From positions 30,120-94,119 of the forward strand of contig MGTZ01000060.1 of NCBI GenBank assembly GCA_001799715.1: DNA of 64,000 nt. Direction: 5' to 3'. Shown here piece by piece: positions 32,852 through 42,305 of the stretch. The position numbers were made by a program, and so were the translations under genes. This DNA comes from Elusimicrobia bacterium GWB2_63_16 (lineage in GTDB: Bacteria > Elusimicrobiota > Elusimicrobia > Elusimicrobiales > UBA9959). Positions within the stretch are counted from its first letter, which is position 1, and each line of letters opens with the position of its first letter. A model generated the notes under the pieces. The model was not told the DNA's origin, searched no databases, and saw only the letters and a list, made by a program, of their open reading frames with translations.

Positions 32852-33474
32852 AATGGTTTTTGATGCTCCTGATCTTCATCGCCGGCGTGTACTACCTCGT
32901 AAACCAGAACAAGGAAGAGGCCAGGAAAAAGGAGCTGGTGCAGCTCTCCAAGAAGGACCAGATCGCCGTGCTGCCCGAGCCGCCGCTGCCCGTGAAGCCC
33001 GAGAAGACCTACGTTATCAAGTTCTCCATGGCGACGCTCAAGACCCTGCGCTCTCTCACCGAGGACGCCAACGAGAAGGTGCGCTTCGCCTCCGCCGAGC
33101 TGCTCTGGCAGCTGCAGGACGAGAGCGCCCCGGCCGTCATCAAGAACATGCTCGAGAACGAGACGGAGCCCGCCGTCAAGAAGCAGATCATCGACATGCT
33201 GGCCAAGGACAAGAGCAAGCTCAGCCTGGCGCTGATGACGGAGGCGCTCAAGGACTATGAGCGCGAGATACGCCTGCACGCCGTCACGGCGATAGGCACC
33301 TTTTCCAATAAAGAAGCGATCCCGGCCCTGGACCGGGCCCTCTCGGATTACGACGAGGAAGTGCGCCTCAAGGCCCTGCAGGCCGTCAACACGATCCGCA
33401 AGGATATAGAGGCGCACAAGGAACAGCAGCTGCGCGAGCTGGAAACGAAGCAGCCCCTGTTCCGCATCGAATAG
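32848..33474 (+). CDS. Membrane-anchored HEAT-repeat protein
   Basis: The 208-residue product has an N-terminal membrane helix (about 3-20, 'WFLMLLIFIAGVYYLVNQ'), a charged linker and four HEAT/PBS-lyase-like helical repeats (about 60-195). An example is 'EVRLKALQAVNTI'; others contain 'VRFASAELLWQL' and 'EIRLHAVTAIG'. Such repeats usually bind other proteins. It is coupled by ATGA to the amidotransferase gene and precedes the Bat operon by 105 bases. No enzymatic motif is present. Confidence 0.78.
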   Translation: MKWFLMLLIFIAGVYYLVNQNKEEARKKELVQLSKKDQIAVLPEPPLPVKPEKTYVIKFSMATLKTLRSLTEDANEKVRFASAELLWQLQDESAPAVIKNMLENETEPAVKKQIIDMLAKDKSKLSLALMTEALKDYEREIRLHAVTAIGTFSNKEAIPALDRALSDYDEEVRLKALQAVNTIRKDIEAHKEQQLRELETKQPLFRIE

Positions 33475-33579
33475 GCCGGGCCCGCGGCCCGGTGGCGCTT
33501 GATTTTTTTGAGAAGATTTTTTTAAAATTTTCCTGAAAATTCATTTCATTCACTCCAGAACATAACTTAAGGAGCAACC
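33475..33579. promoter_or_regulatory. Intergenic region before the Bat operon: GC hairpin, T-rich tract and AT-rich dyad
   Basis: CCGGGCC/GGCCCGG (33476-33482 with 33486-33492) forms a hairpin, but the T run begins about 10 bases later, so it is a weak terminator. AATTTTC-CT-GAAAATT (33526-33541) is a perfect dyad inside an AT-rich stretch that probably contains the promoter. TAAGGAGCAACC is the ribosome site of moxR. Confidence 0.45.
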
Positions 33580-34569
33580 ATGGACTCGGAGATATCCAAA
33601 CTGAACCAGAAAATTCAGCAGGACGCCCTATTCATCCAGGACCTGCGCAAGGAGATGGCCAAGGTGGTCATCGGCCAGGAGGACCTGATCAACAGCCTGC
33701 TCACGGGCCTCATCGCCAACGGCCACGTGCTGGTGGAAGGCCTGCCCGGCCTGGCCAAGACGCTGACCGTCAAGACGCTGGCGTCGTGCATGTCGGCCGG
33801 CTTCCAGCGCATCCAGTTCACGCCGGACCTGCTGCCCGCCGACATCGTCGGCACGCTGGTGTTCAACCCCAAGGAGAACACCTTCGCCGTGCGCAAGGGC
33901 CCGATCTTCTCCAACATCATCCTCGCCGACGAGATCAACCGCGCCCCGGCCAAGGTGCAGAGCGCGCTGCTGGAAGGCATGCAGGAGCGCCAGGTCACCA
34001 TCTCCGACACCACCTACAAGCTGCCGGACCTGTTCATGGTGCTCGCTACGCAGAACCCGATAGAGCAGGAAGGCACCTACCCGCTGCCCGAGGCGCAGGT
34101 GGACCGCTTCATGCTCAAGGTCAACATCACCTACCCGTCCAAGGCCGAGGAGGCCAAGGTGCTGGAGCTGATGGCGCGGCAGACGCTGCCCTCGGCCGGC
34201 AAGGTGGTCGGCGTCGACGCGGTGCTCAAGGCCCGCCAGACGGCCGACCTGATCTACGTCGACGACAAGATCAAGAATTACGTGCTCGACCTGGTGATCG
34301 CCACGCGCGAGCCCTCCAAGCACGGCCTCGACAAGATCAAGCCCTGGATCAACTACGGCGCCAGCCCGCGCGCCACTATCTTCATGATCCAGGCCGCCAA
34401 GGCCTACGCCTTCATCAACGGCCGCGGCTACGTCACGCCCGAGGACATCAAAGCCGTCGGCTTCGACGTGCTGCGCCACCGCGTGATGCTCACCTACGAG
34501 GCCGAGGCCGAGAACATCACCTCGGAGGACATCGTCAAGAGCCTCTTCGAGGCCGTCGAGGTCCCGTAA
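33580..34569 (+). CDS. moxR: MoxR-family AAA+ ATPase
   Basis: The 329-residue product has the MoxR signature. Walker A is 'VEGLPGLAKT', Walker B is 'IILADEINRAPAK', 'LEGMQERQVTI' and the sensor segment 'VLATQNPIEQEGTYPLPEAQ' follow, and a C-terminal lid domain is present. MoxR ATPases act as chaperones that mature or remodel partners carrying VWA domains. Here the following genes encode DUF58 and two VWA-domain proteins, the normal Bat arrangement. The start has a strong ribosome site. It is the first gene of a seven-gene run with very short gaps or overlaps. Confidence 0.95.
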   Translation: MDSEISKLNQKIQQDALFIQDLRKEMAKVVIGQEDLINSLLTGLIANGHVLVEGLPGLAKTLTVKTLASCMSAGFQRIQFTPDLLPADIVGTLVFNPKENTFAVRKGPIFSNIILADEINRAPAKVQSALLEGMQERQVTISDTTYKLPDLFMVLATQNPIEQEGTYPLPEAQVDRFMLKVNITYPSKAEEAKVLELMARQTLPSAGKVVGVDAVLKARQTADLIYVDDKIKNYVLDLVIATREPSKHGLDKIKPWINYGASPRATIFMIQAAKAYAFINGRGYVTPEDIKAVGFDVLRHRVMLTYEAEAENITSEDIVKSLFEAVEVP

Positions 34570-34593
34570 AAGCGCCAGCCGCCGCCAAGCCAT

Positions 34594-35478
34594 ATGAATA
34601 CGGCAGAACTGCTTAAAAAGGTCCGCGAGATCGAGATCAAGACCGGCCGCCTGGTCAGCGAGACGTTCTCCGGCCAGTACCAGAGCGTGTTCAAGGGCCG
34701 CGGCATAGAATTCTCCGAGGTGCGCGAGTACGTGCCCGGCGACGACGTGCGCGCCATAGACTGGAACGTCACCGCCCGCGCGCAGAAGCCCTTCATCAAG
34801 CAGTACATCGAGGAGCGCGAGCTGACGCTGATGATCCTCTGCGACGTCTCGGCCTCGCAGGGCTTCGGCTCCTCGGCCAGGCCCAAGAGCGAGGCCGCCG
34901 CCGAGCTGGCCGCGATGTTCGCCTTCTCCGCGCTCAAGAACAGCGACAAGAGCGGCCTGCTGCTCTTCTCCGACAAGCCCGAGCTCTACATCCCGCCGCG
35001 CAAGGGCAAGAACCACAACCTGCGCATCATCCGCGAACTGCTGGGCTTCGCGCCGAAGAGCCGCGGCACCGACATCGCCATGGCGCTGCGCACCGCCAAC
35101 AGCGTGATGAAGCGGCGCGGCATAGTGATCCTGATCTCCGACTTCAACGCCCCCGATTATTCCAGGGAGGCGCGCCTGACCGCCCGCCGCCACGACCTGA
35201 TCCCGGTGGTCATCACCGACCGCTTCGAACGCGTGCTGCCGGCGTCGAACGCGCTGCTGGTGTCCGAGGAGCTCGAGAGCGGCGAGGACCGCACGGCGGA
35301 CCTCGCCAGCCCCGGCTACCGCGAGGCCTACGAGCGCGAGGCCGCGGGCCGCAGGGCCGCGCTGGAGAGCGTCATGCGCTCGGCCGGCGCGGACTTTATA
35401 GACATCGATCCCGCGCTGCCGGTGCACGGCCCGGTGGAGAAATTTTTCCGCCAGCGCCGGAGGTTCAAGCTGATATGA
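34594..35478 (+). CDS. DUF58-family protein of the Bat operon
   Basis: The 294-residue product carries the DUF58 hallmark 'EFSEVREYVPGDDVRAIDWN' followed by 'TARAQKPFIKQY'. A VWA-like fold follows, with 'LMILCDVSASQGFG' (a DxSxS-like metal site) and 'GIVILISDFNAP'. DUF58 proteins always travel with MoxR ATPases and are thought to be their substrates or adaptors. It starts 24 bases after moxR and overlaps the next gene by 4 bases. No membrane helix is predicted. Confidence 0.92.
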   Translation: MNTAELLKKVREIEIKTGRLVSETFSGQYQSVFKGRGIEFSEVREYVPGDDVRAIDWNVTARAQKPFIKQYIEERELTLMILCDVSASQGFGSSARPKSEAAAELAAMFAFSALKNSDKSGLLLFSDKPELYIPPRKGKNHNLRIIRELLGFAPKSRGTDIAMALRTANSVMKRRGIVILISDFNAPDYSREARLTARRHDLIPVVITDRFERVLPASNALLVSEELESGEDRTADLASPGYREAYEREAAGRRAALESVMRSAGADFIDIDPALPVHGPVEKFFRQRRRFKLI

Positions 35479-36464
35479 GGACCGCCGCCCTGCTGCTGCT
35501 CCTGCTGTCGGCCCCCGCGGCCGCTCCGGCCCAGCCCGCCCCCGCTGGCGGCCCGGTGACGCTGGCGCTGACCCCGCCCGACGGCAAGGTGGGCCTGGCC
35601 GAAACTTTCGACTTCAGGGTGGAGGCCGTCATGCCGGAGGGCTACACGCTCCGGCCAGATACCGCCGCCGCCTCCAATTCCGAATTCCAGGTGACGCGCT
35701 TCGCCTCCAAAGGCGCGAAATCTGCGGCCGGGCGCAGGACCGAGACCTTCGAGGTGGAGGCCAAGGCCTTCACGCTGGGCGTCAGCACCTTCCCGGCCCT
35801 GGCCTGGCAGGTCGCCGGCCCGGGCGCGGCGGCCGGCTCCGTAGTCAGATCCGAGCCTTTCAACCTCGAAGTGCTGCCGGCCTTCGAGATAAAGGAAGGC
35901 GAGGACATAAAGGATATCTACGGCCCTTACGGCTACTTCCCGTGGCGGCTGGCGCTGCTCCTGGCCGCGCTGGCGGCCCTGGCCTTCTACCTCTACCGCC
36001 GCTTCTCCGGCGGCAAAACGCCGCTCTTCTCGCGCGCCCCCTGGACCGACACCCGCACCCCTTACCAGCGCGCGCGCGAGCGTCTGGACCGGCTGGCCGG
36101 CTGCCCGCTGGCCCAGAACGGCAAGATGAAGGAATACTACACCGGCCTCACGGCGGTGCTGCGCTTCTACCTCGACGAGGAATTCGCGATGGAAGCCTCG
36201 CAGATGACCACCGCCGACCTGGGCCGCGAGCTCAAGCGCACCGGGGCCGAGCTGAAGACGCTGCTCAAGGCCAGGGACCTCCTGCACAAGGCCGACCTGG
36301 TGAAGTTCGCCAGGCTTAAACCGGCGGACCCCGCCGCCGACGCCGGCGCGCTGCGCGAGCTGCTTGCCGAATTCAACGCCGCGGCCGAGCAGGCCCGCGC
36401 GCTCAAGGCCGCCGCCGAGGCCGCCGCCGCCGAGCAGGCCAGGCGCCGGGGGGGCAGGCCGTGA
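35475..36464 (+). CDS. BatD-like membrane protein with periplasmic beta domain and cytoplasmic helical domain
   Basis: The 329-residue product has a signal peptide (about 1-19), an extracytoplasmic beta-rich domain (about 25-135), one membrane helix (about 156-175, 'LALLLAALAALAFYLYRRF') and a helical cytoplasmic part. The latter contains 'MKEYYTGLTAVLRFYLDEEF' and ends in an Ala/Glu/Arg-rich tail. The layout matches the short BatD-like or DUF4381-type proteins found between DUF58 and BatA in other Bat operons. Overlaps of 4 bases on both sides (ATGA at the start, GTGA at the end) show tight coupling. Confidence 0.75.
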   Translation: MRTAALLLLLLSAPAAAPAQPAPAGGPVTLALTPPDGKVGLAETFDFRVEAVMPEGYTLRPDTAAASNSEFQVTRFASKGAKSAAGRRTETFEVEAKAFTLGVSTFPALAWQVAGPGAAAGSVVRSEPFNLEVLPAFEIKEGEDIKDIYGPYGYFPWRLALLLAALAALAFYLYRRFSGGKTPLFSRAPWTDTRTPYQRARERLDRLAGCPLAQNGKMKEYYTGLTAVLRFYLDEEFAMEASQMTTADLGRELKRTGAELKTLLKARDLLHKADLVKFARLKPADPAADAGALRELLAEFNAAAEQARALKAAAEAAAAEQARRRGGRP

Positions 36465-37447
36465 ACATGTTCAAGCACCCCTGGGTGCTGCTGCTCATGC
36501 CGGTCATCGGCATCCTCGCCGGGCTGGCCTGGAGCCAGCGCTACCGCCGCAACGTCACGGCCGGGGTCCCGGCCACGCTGCCGGCCCTGCGCACCACGCG
36601 CACGCGGCTTTTCCGGATAATCCCGTTCTGGGGCCGGGTACTGGCCCTGACGCTGCTGGTCTTCGCGCTGGCGCGCCCGCAGCAGGCCACCCGCGGCGAG
36701 GTGCCGCCGTCGGAGGGCATCGACATCATGCTGACGGTGGACACCTCCTACAGCATGGCGGCCGAGGACTTCCACCCGTACAACCGCCTGGAGGCGGCCA
36801 AGAAAGCCGCGGCCGACTTCGTGAAACAGCGCAAGAACGACCGCATAGGCGTGATCATGTTCGGCGGCGCGGCCATGCTCACCTGCCCGCTCACGCTGGA
36901 CTACCAGTCCGTGCTGGAGATGCTGGACTCCGCCTACCTCAACATGACGCGCGCCGAGGGCACCGCCGTCGGGGACGCCATAGTGACGGGCGTGAACCAC
37001 CTTAAGGAGAGCAAGGCCAAGAGCAAGGTGATCGTGCTGCTCACCGACGGCAGGTCCAACACCGGCCTCGTCACGGACCTGAACCTGGCCGCCAAGACCG
37101 CGGCGGCGTTCGACATCAAGGTCTACACCATCGGCACCGCCGGCAAGGGCAAGGCGGCCATCAGCACCGGCGACCCGATGCAGCCGGTGGTCTACATCGA
37201 GGAGGACCTGGACGAGCCCACGCTGCGCGAGATCGCGGCGCTGACCGGGGGGGAGTTCTACCGCGCCAAGAATTACGCCGAGCTGGACCGCATCTACGGC
37301 CGGATAGACTCCCTGGAGAAGACCGAGTTCGAGGTGAAGACCTATACCGAGTATTCGGATAAATACATGAATTTCCTGGCGCCGGCGCTGCTGCTGCTGG
37401 CGCTGATGTTCGTGCTGGAGCGCACGTACTTCAGGACCATACCTTAA
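36461..37447 (+). CDS. batA: BatA: membrane-anchored VWA-domain protein
   Basis: The 328-residue product starts at a GTG that overlaps the previous stop. It has two N-terminal membrane helices (about 8-24 and 54-71), a VWA domain (about 85-280) with the metal-binding 'LTVDTSYSM' (DxSxS), 'TDGRSNTGLV' as the second loop, and a C-terminal helix (about 304-320). BatA is thought to form complexes in the cytoplasmic membrane with its VWA domain outside. It lies 2 bases before batB/C. Function in stress or envelope integrity is from the family, not from this sequence. Confidence 0.9.
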   Translation: MNMFKHPWVLLLMPVIGILAGLAWSQRYRRNVTAGVPATLPALRTTRTRLFRIIPFWGRVLALTLLVFALARPQQATRGEVPPSEGIDIMLTVDTSYSMAAEDFHPYNRLEAAKKAAADFVKQRKNDRIGVIMFGGAAMLTCPLTLDYQSVLEMLDSAYLNMTRAEGTAVGDAIVTGVNHLKESKAKSKVIVLLTDGRSNTGLVTDLNLAAKTAAAFDIKVYTIGTAGKGKAAISTGDPMQPVVYIEEDLDEPTLREIAALTGGEFYRAKNYAELDRIYGRIDSLEKTEFEVKTYTEYSDKYMNFLAPALLLLALMFVLERTYFRTIP

Positions 37448-37449
37448 CC

Positions 37450-39210
37450 ATGGAACTTTTCAGATACCCGCTATTGCTCGCCGGTCTGGCCGGAGCCTTC
37501 GCCGCGCTGGTCTTCTTCCGCTTCAGGGCGGAAGCCTCCAGGCTGGCCGCGGCGCGCGCCGTGCTGGGCCCGGCCTTCGAGCGCCTGGCCGCCGGGCCGG
37601 AGGCCGCCCGCCGCCGCCTGCGCGGGCTGCTCTATTTCATAGCGCTGGCCCTGCTCGCCTTCGCCGCCGCCGGGCCGCAGTGGGGCGCGGAACTGGCCCC
37701 CGTGACGGACCTCAAGGGCAATATCGTCATCGCCGTCGACGCCTCCCTCTCCATGGCGGCGCGCGACCTCAAGCCGGACCGCCTCTCCAACGCGCGCCTG
37801 CTGCTGGGCGCGATCTCCGAGAAATTCGCCGACTACCGCATAGGCGTGGTGGCCTTCGCCGGGCAGGCCTACGTGCAGTGCCCGCTGACCACCGACCAGG
37901 ACGCCATCACCTATTTCGCCTCGGCGCTGCGGCCGGGCATGATGCCGGAGCAGGGCACGGATTTCTCCGAGGCGGTCGAGACCGTGCTGACCATGCTGTC
38001 GCGCTACGGCGGCCAGAAGGTGATGGTCCTCATCACCGACGGCGAGGACCACTCCTCCGGTCTGGACACCGCGCTGAAGGCGGCGGTCGAGCAGAACCTG
38101 AAGATCTACACCATAGGCATCGGCAACCCCGACGGGGACCTGGTCCCGATGACGGATTCGGCCGGCAACACGATGGAGTACAAGAAGGACAAGCAGGGCA
38201 AGACCGTAGTCAGCCGGCTCGACGAGCCCACGCTGATGAAGATCGCCAGCCGCACCGGCGCCGCCTACCAGCGCTATACCGACCCCGACTCCGCGGCCGA
38301 GGCGGTGCGCTCCGCGGTGGCCGCGCTGGACCTGGAAAAAAGCAAGGGCAAAGGACGCTCCGCCTACAAGAACCGCTACCAGTGGCCGCTGGCTGCGGCC
38401 CTGCTGCTGCTTTTGATAGAATTACTGATAATGGAGAAGGGGTTCAGCTTTAACAAGCCTTCGTTCCGGTTCCCGAAGTTCTTTAAGGGCGCCGCCGCCC
38501 TGCTGCTGGCGCTGGCCGCGGCCGCGCAGGCGGCCGGACCCTCCAAGGACGCCCGCCGCGGCAACGCCGCCTACGAGGGCAAGGACTGGCAATCCGCCGT
38601 GGAGCATTACTCGCGCGCGGCGGCCAGGAACCCGGCCGACAAGCGCCTCACGTTCAACGTCGGCGACGCCTACTACCGGCTGGAGGATTACGAGAAGGCC
38701 GCCGAGTCCTTCGAGCAGGCCTCGGCGGGGCCCAAGGTGGCCGCCCGCGCGCACTATAACCGCGGCAACGCGCTGTTCAGGAAGGGGGACCTGGCCGGCG
38801 CCATAGCCGCCTACCGGCAGACCCTCGACCTCGAGCCCGGAGACAGCAACGCCAAGTTCAACCTGCAGAAGGCCCTGGAGCAGAAGCAGAAGAACTCCTG
38901 CGACAAGAACAAGGACAACAAAGAGAACAAGGACAACAAGAAGGACCAGGACAAGAAAGACCAGGGCGACAAGGACAAGGAAAAGAAAGAAGACGGCGGC
39001 GGCGAGGCCAAGCAGGACGAGAAGGGCAAGGAAAAAGAAAAGCAGAAGGAGCAGGAAAAAAAGAAGGCCGAGGCGCAGGCGCGCAGCCGGCAGATACTGG
39101 AAATGATGAAGGAAAAAGAGAAAGCGGCCGCCCGCGACCCCGAGAACATGCGCCAGGCCGCCCGGCAGGCCGGCAAGCCCGAGCCGCAGAACCGGCTGGA
39201 GGACTGGTGA
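37450..39210 (+). CDS. batB: BatB-BatC fusion: VWA domain followed by TPR domain
   Basis: The 586-residue product joins two proteins that are often separate. Residues 1-~320 are BatB: two membrane helices, a VWA domain with 'IAVDASLSMAARDLKPDRL' (DxSxS), 'LITDGEDHSSG', and a third membrane helix at about 315-330. After a second hydrophobic segment (about 345-365, 'AAALLLALAAAAQAAGPS') come TPRs ('GNAAYEGKDWQSAVEHYSRA', 'ARAHYNRGNALFRKGD') as in BatC, and a very charged Lys/Glu/Asp tail (about 480-560). Fusion keeps the VWA and TPR parts in fixed ratio. The stop overlaps the GTG of batD. Confidence 0.9.
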   Translation: MELFRYPLLLAGLAGAFAALVFFRFRAEASRLAAARAVLGPAFERLAAGPEAARRRLRGLLYFIALALLAFAAAGPQWGAELAPVTDLKGNIVIAVDASLSMAARDLKPDRLSNARLLLGAISEKFADYRIGVVAFAGQAYVQCPLTTDQDAITYFASALRPGMMPEQGTDFSEAVETVLTMLSRYGGQKVMVLITDGEDHSSGLDTALKAAVEQNLKIYTIGIGNPDGDLVPMTDSAGNTMEYKKDKQGKTVVSRLDEPTLMKIASRTGAAYQRYTDPDSAAEAVRSAVAALDLEKSKGKGRSAYKNRYQWPLAAALLLLLIELLIMEKGFSFNKPSFRFPKFFKGAAALLLALAAAAQAAGPSKDARRGNAAYEGKDWQSAVEHYSRAAARNPADKRLTFNVGDAYYRLEDYEKAAESFEQASAGPKVAARAHYNRGNALFRKGDLAGAIAAYRQTLDLEPGDSNAKFNLQKALEQKQKNSCDKNKDNKENKDNKKDQDKKDQGDKDKEKKEDGGGEAKQDEKGKEKEKQKEQEKKKAEAQARSRQILEMMKEKEKAAARDPENMRQAARQAGKPEPQNRLEDW

Positions 39211-41060
39211 GAAAGAACCTCCCCGTCCTGCTGGCGCTGGCGGCGCTGCTCTGCGCCGCCCCGGCGCGGGCGCTGCTCACCGTCACGGCCGGGACCGACC
39301 GCGACACGGTGCAGATAGACGACAACCTTTACCTGACCGTCACGGTCTCGGGCGACTCGGCCAGCGTGCCCGAGCCCAAGCTCCCGAACATGCAGAATTT
39401 CAACGTCTACTCCTCGGGCCGCAGCCAGAGCATCTCCATCATCAACGGCAAGATCACCACCTCCGTCTCGTTCACCTACATGCTGACCCCGCGCTTCCTC
39501 GGCGCGCAGACCATCCCGTCCATCTCGGTCTTCAACGGCCGGGAAAAGGCCGTCACCAGCGAGCTCACCGTCACCGTAGTCAAGGCCGCCCAGCAGCCCA
39601 AGCCGCAGCAGCCGGCCGCGCCCCGCCAGCCCGCCGCCAGGCCGCAGCGCCCGTCGCCGGCGGCCAGGACCGCCGCGGTAAAGGGCGAGCGGATCTTCCT
39701 AAAGGCCGAGACCGACCGCAAGTCGGCCTACCCCGGCGAGCAGATCAACATCAGCATAAAGTTCTACACCTCGGTGCCGCTCAGCTCCAACCCGCAGTAC
39801 ATGCCGCCCTCGTTCAAGAACCTGATCTCAGAGGACCTGCCGCCGGTGCGCAACGGCGAGACCGAGATCAACGGCACCCGCTACGCCTACAGCGAGATCA
39901 AGGCCGCGCTCTTCGCGCTGGCCCCGGGCCCGGCGCAGGTCGGCCCGGCCACCGTCATAGCGCAGGTCCCGGCGCAGGACCAGATCGACCCGTTCGACCC
40001 CAACTTCTTCCAGAAATTCATGGCTATGAGCGGCGCGCAGGGCCGCAGCATGGAGTTCACCACCGACCTGGTCAAACTCGACATCAAGCCGCTGCCGGCG
40101 GGGGCGCCCGCCTCGTTCGGCGGCGCCGTGGGCGACTACACCGTCACCGCCGCGGCCGACCGGCCCGACGCGCGCGCCGGCGAGGCCGTGAATTTTTCGG
40201 TCACGGTTTCCGGCAGCGGCAACCTGAAAGCCGTCATCGCCCCCAAGTTCCCCGACCTGCCCGACTTCAAGGTCTTCGACACCATGAGCTCGCTCGACGT
40301 GCGCAAGGATAACGACGTCATCACCGGCAAGAAGACCTTCACCTACATCCTGGTGCCCCGCAGCGAGGGCCGCAAGACCGTGCCTCCGGTCAGGTTCTCC
40401 TATTTCGACCCGCGCGCCGGAGAATACCGCGAACTGCAGACCGAGCCGGTCACCCTGACGGTGGAGAAGGGCGGCCAGGCGGCGAAGAGCGTGAATTTCA
40501 ACCCCGGCAACTCCGGGGCCCCGGTGCGGGCCTCCGGCTCGGACATCGCCTATGTCAGCGACCGGACCGGCCGTGACAGCCTGCCGCTGCTGTCGGGCGC
40601 GGTGCTGTCGCTGCCGTGGTGGGTGCACACGGGGCCGCTGGCGCTGCTCACGCTCTCCTTCTGGCTGGCCCGCTTCAACCGCTTCAAGCTGGCCAACCCG
40701 CTGCTGTTCCGCTTCCGCCAGGCGCGCAGCGAAGCCTCGCGCGACATCGACGAGGCCGAGGCCCTGATCAAGGCCGGCAAGACCAACGAGGCCGTGGCCC
40801 TGCTCTACGATTCCTTCCTCGATTACCTTTCGGACAAATGCGGCCTCAAGGTCAGCGCGCTGACCATGAAGAAGGCGGGGGAACTGATCAAGAGCCGCTT
40901 CCCCAAGGCCACCGAGCGCTCGCTCGGCGAGATCAGGGAACTGTGGGAAGCCCTGGAGCTGCGGCACTATTCTCCCGGCACCGCCGGCAGGGAAGGGGCG
41001 GGCGACCTGGCCAAGAAATATTCGCTGCTGCTCGAGTTCCTCGAGAAGGAGCTGAGATGA
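39207..41060 (+). CDS. batD: BatD: large extracytoplasmic membrane protein
   Basis: The 617-residue product starts at a GTG overlapping the batB/C stop. It has a signal peptide (about 1-22), then BatD-type beta-sandwich repeats: 'DNLYLTVTVSGDSASVPEP', a Pro/Gln/Ala-rich linker near 130-155, 'YPGEQINISIKFYTSVPL' and 'GEAVNFSVTVSGSGNLKAV'. One membrane helix lies near residues 471-487, and a helical cytoplasmic end contains 'IDEAEALIKAGKTNEAVALL'. The length fits BatD. It sits between batB/C and batE as in other genomes; the ATG of batE overlaps its stop. Confidence 0.92.
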   Translation: MRKNLPVLLALAALLCAAPARALLTVTAGTDRDTVQIDDNLYLTVTVSGDSASVPEPKLPNMQNFNVYSSGRSQSISIINGKITTSVSFTYMLTPRFLGAQTIPSISVFNGREKAVTSELTVTVVKAAQQPKPQQPAAPRQPAARPQRPSPAARTAAVKGERIFLKAETDRKSAYPGEQINISIKFYTSVPLSSNPQYMPPSFKNLISEDLPPVRNGETEINGTRYAYSEIKAALFALAPGPAQVGPATVIAQVPAQDQIDPFDPNFFQKFMAMSGAQGRSMEFTTDLVKLDIKPLPAGAPASFGGAVGDYTVTAAADRPDARAGEAVNFSVTVSGSGNLKAVIAPKFPDLPDFKVFDTMSSLDVRKDNDVITGKKTFTYILVPRSEGRKTVPPVRFSYFDPRAGEYRELQTEPVTLTVEKGGQAAKSVNFNPGNSGAPVRASGSDIAYVSDRTGRDSLPLLSGAVLSLPWWVHTGPLALLTLSFWLARFNRFKLANPLLFRFRQARSEASRDIDEAEALIKAGKTNEAVALLYDSFLDYLSDKCGLKVSALTMKKAGELIKSRFPKATERSLGEIRELWEALELRHYSPGTAGREGAGDLAKKYSLLLEFLEKELR

Positions 41061-41803
41061 GACGCCTGCTGCTCGCCCTCCTGCTCGCCCTGCCCGCCGC
41101 CGCCGCGGCCTACGACCGCGGCGAACTGGCCGAATTCAACGACCTCTACCGCGCCGGCCAGTACGAGGAGGCGCTGGAAGGCTACAGGCAACTGATAGCC
41201 AAGGAACCCTCCAACCAGTGGGGCTGGTACAACGCCGCCAACGCGCTGTTCCGGCTCAACCGCATGGGCCCGGCCATCTACCATTATTCCAGGGCCTTCA
41301 CGCTGGACCCGCGCTCGCAGGACATACGGGGCAACCTGGATTTCGCCCTGCGCCATACCGGTCAGCGGCTGGTGCCGGAAGGGGCGCCGGCGGCGCTGCA
41401 TTACTTCTACTACATAGTCTCGGAACGCGAGCTGAAGGCGCTGTCGCTGCTGCTGTTCTGGCTCGGCTGCCTGGCCTGGGCGGCGGGCTTCCTGCTCGAC
41501 GGCAATAAGTGGAGCGGCCCCGCCTGCCGCACCGCCGCCGCCGCCGGCCTGCTGCTCTTGTGCTCGCTGGCCTGGCTGGGCGCGCGCCAGACCTCCGCCT
41601 TCAGTTCCGCCGGCGTGGTGACCAAGGCCGGCGGCACGCGCATGCTCAGCGGCCCGGGCGACAATTTCAAGACCTACGCCTCGGCGCCCGAAGGGCGCAT
41701 CGTCAAGATCCTCGACACCGACGACGAGGCCTATTACGAAATCGGCCTGCCCAAAGAGGGGATAAAGGGCTGGGCCCTCAAGACGGACATAGACAAGATA
41801 TAG
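41057..41803 (+). CDS. batE: BatE: TPR, two membrane helices and SH3-like domain
   Basis: The ATG at 41057 overlaps the batD stop (ATGA), giving 248 residues. A signal peptide (about 1-16) is followed by TPRs (about 20-90, 'YEEALEGYRQLIAKEP', 'AIYHYSRAFTLDPRSQD'), two membrane helices (about 130-150 and 158-175) and a bacterial SH3-like C-terminus ('TRMLSGPGDNF', 'YYEIGLPKEGIKGWAL'). This is the usual last gene of Bat operons. The open frame extends further upstream inside batD, but that part is out-of-frame coding sequence. Confidence 0.9.
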   Translation: MRRLLLALLLALPAAAAAYDRGELAEFNDLYRAGQYEEALEGYRQLIAKEPSNQWGWYNAANALFRLNRMGPAIYHYSRAFTLDPRSQDIRGNLDFALRHTGQRLVPEGAPAALHYFYYIVSERELKALSLLLFWLGCLAWAAGFLLDGNKWSGPACRTAAAAGLLLLCSLAWLGARQTSAFSSAGVVTKAGGTRMLSGPGDNFKTYASAPEGRIVKILDTDDEAYYEIGLPKEGIKGWALKTDIDKI

Positions 41804-41821
41804 CGGCAGAACAAGGACACT

Positions 41822-42271
41822 ATGAAAATCGCCATTGCCGGCGACCACGCCGGCTACCCGTTGAAAGCGGCCCTGCTGCCGCACCTCAGAGCCCTGGGCC
41901 ACGAGCCCGCCGACCTGGGCACCGACTCGCCCGACAAGTCCGTGGATTATCCCGATTTCGCCGCCGCCGTGGCCCGCGAGGTGCTCTCCGGCCGGGCCGA
42001 GCGCGGCATAGTGGTCTGCGGCTCAGGGGTGGGGGCCTGCGTGGCCGCCAACAAGTTCAAGGGCATCCGCGCCGGCCTCTGCCACGACACCTACTCCGCC
42101 CACCAGGGCGTGGAGCACGACGACATGAACGTGCTCTGCCTGGGCGCCCGCATCATCGGGCTGTCGCTCGCTTTCGAGATAGTCGCCGCCTTCGCCTCGG
42201 CCCGTTTCTCCGACGAAGACCGCCACAAGCGCCGCCTGAAAAAAGTAGAAGACCTGGAACGGGGAGCCTGA
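41822..42271 (+). CDS. rpiB: Ribose 5-phosphate isomerase B
   Basis: The 149-residue product matches RpiB/LacAB. The phosphate-binding start is '[13 protein letters not shown]'. Cys66 in '[15 protein letters not shown]' is the catalytic base, and '[20 protein letters not shown]' and 'LCLGARIIG' are family blocks. It interconverts ribose 5-phosphate and ribulose 5-phosphate. It follows batE by 18 bases and may be read from the Bat operon, although its function is unrelated. Confidence 0.94.
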   Translation: MKIAIAGDHAGYPLKAALLPHLRALGHEPADLGTDSPDKSVDYPDFAAAVAREVLSGRAERGIVVCGSGVGACVAANKFKGIRAGLCHDTYSAHQGVEHDDMNVLCLGARIIGLSLAFEIVAAFASARFSDEDRHKRRLKKVEDLERGA

Positions 42272-42305
42272 CTCTCCGTCGTAAAATCCAAAATCGCCAT
42301 GTCGC

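Noticed and set aside
33628-35427. Minus-strand open frame of about 600 codons opposite moxR and the DUF58 gene
   Set aside because: It mirrors two clear family members on the + strand; no homology is recognisable.
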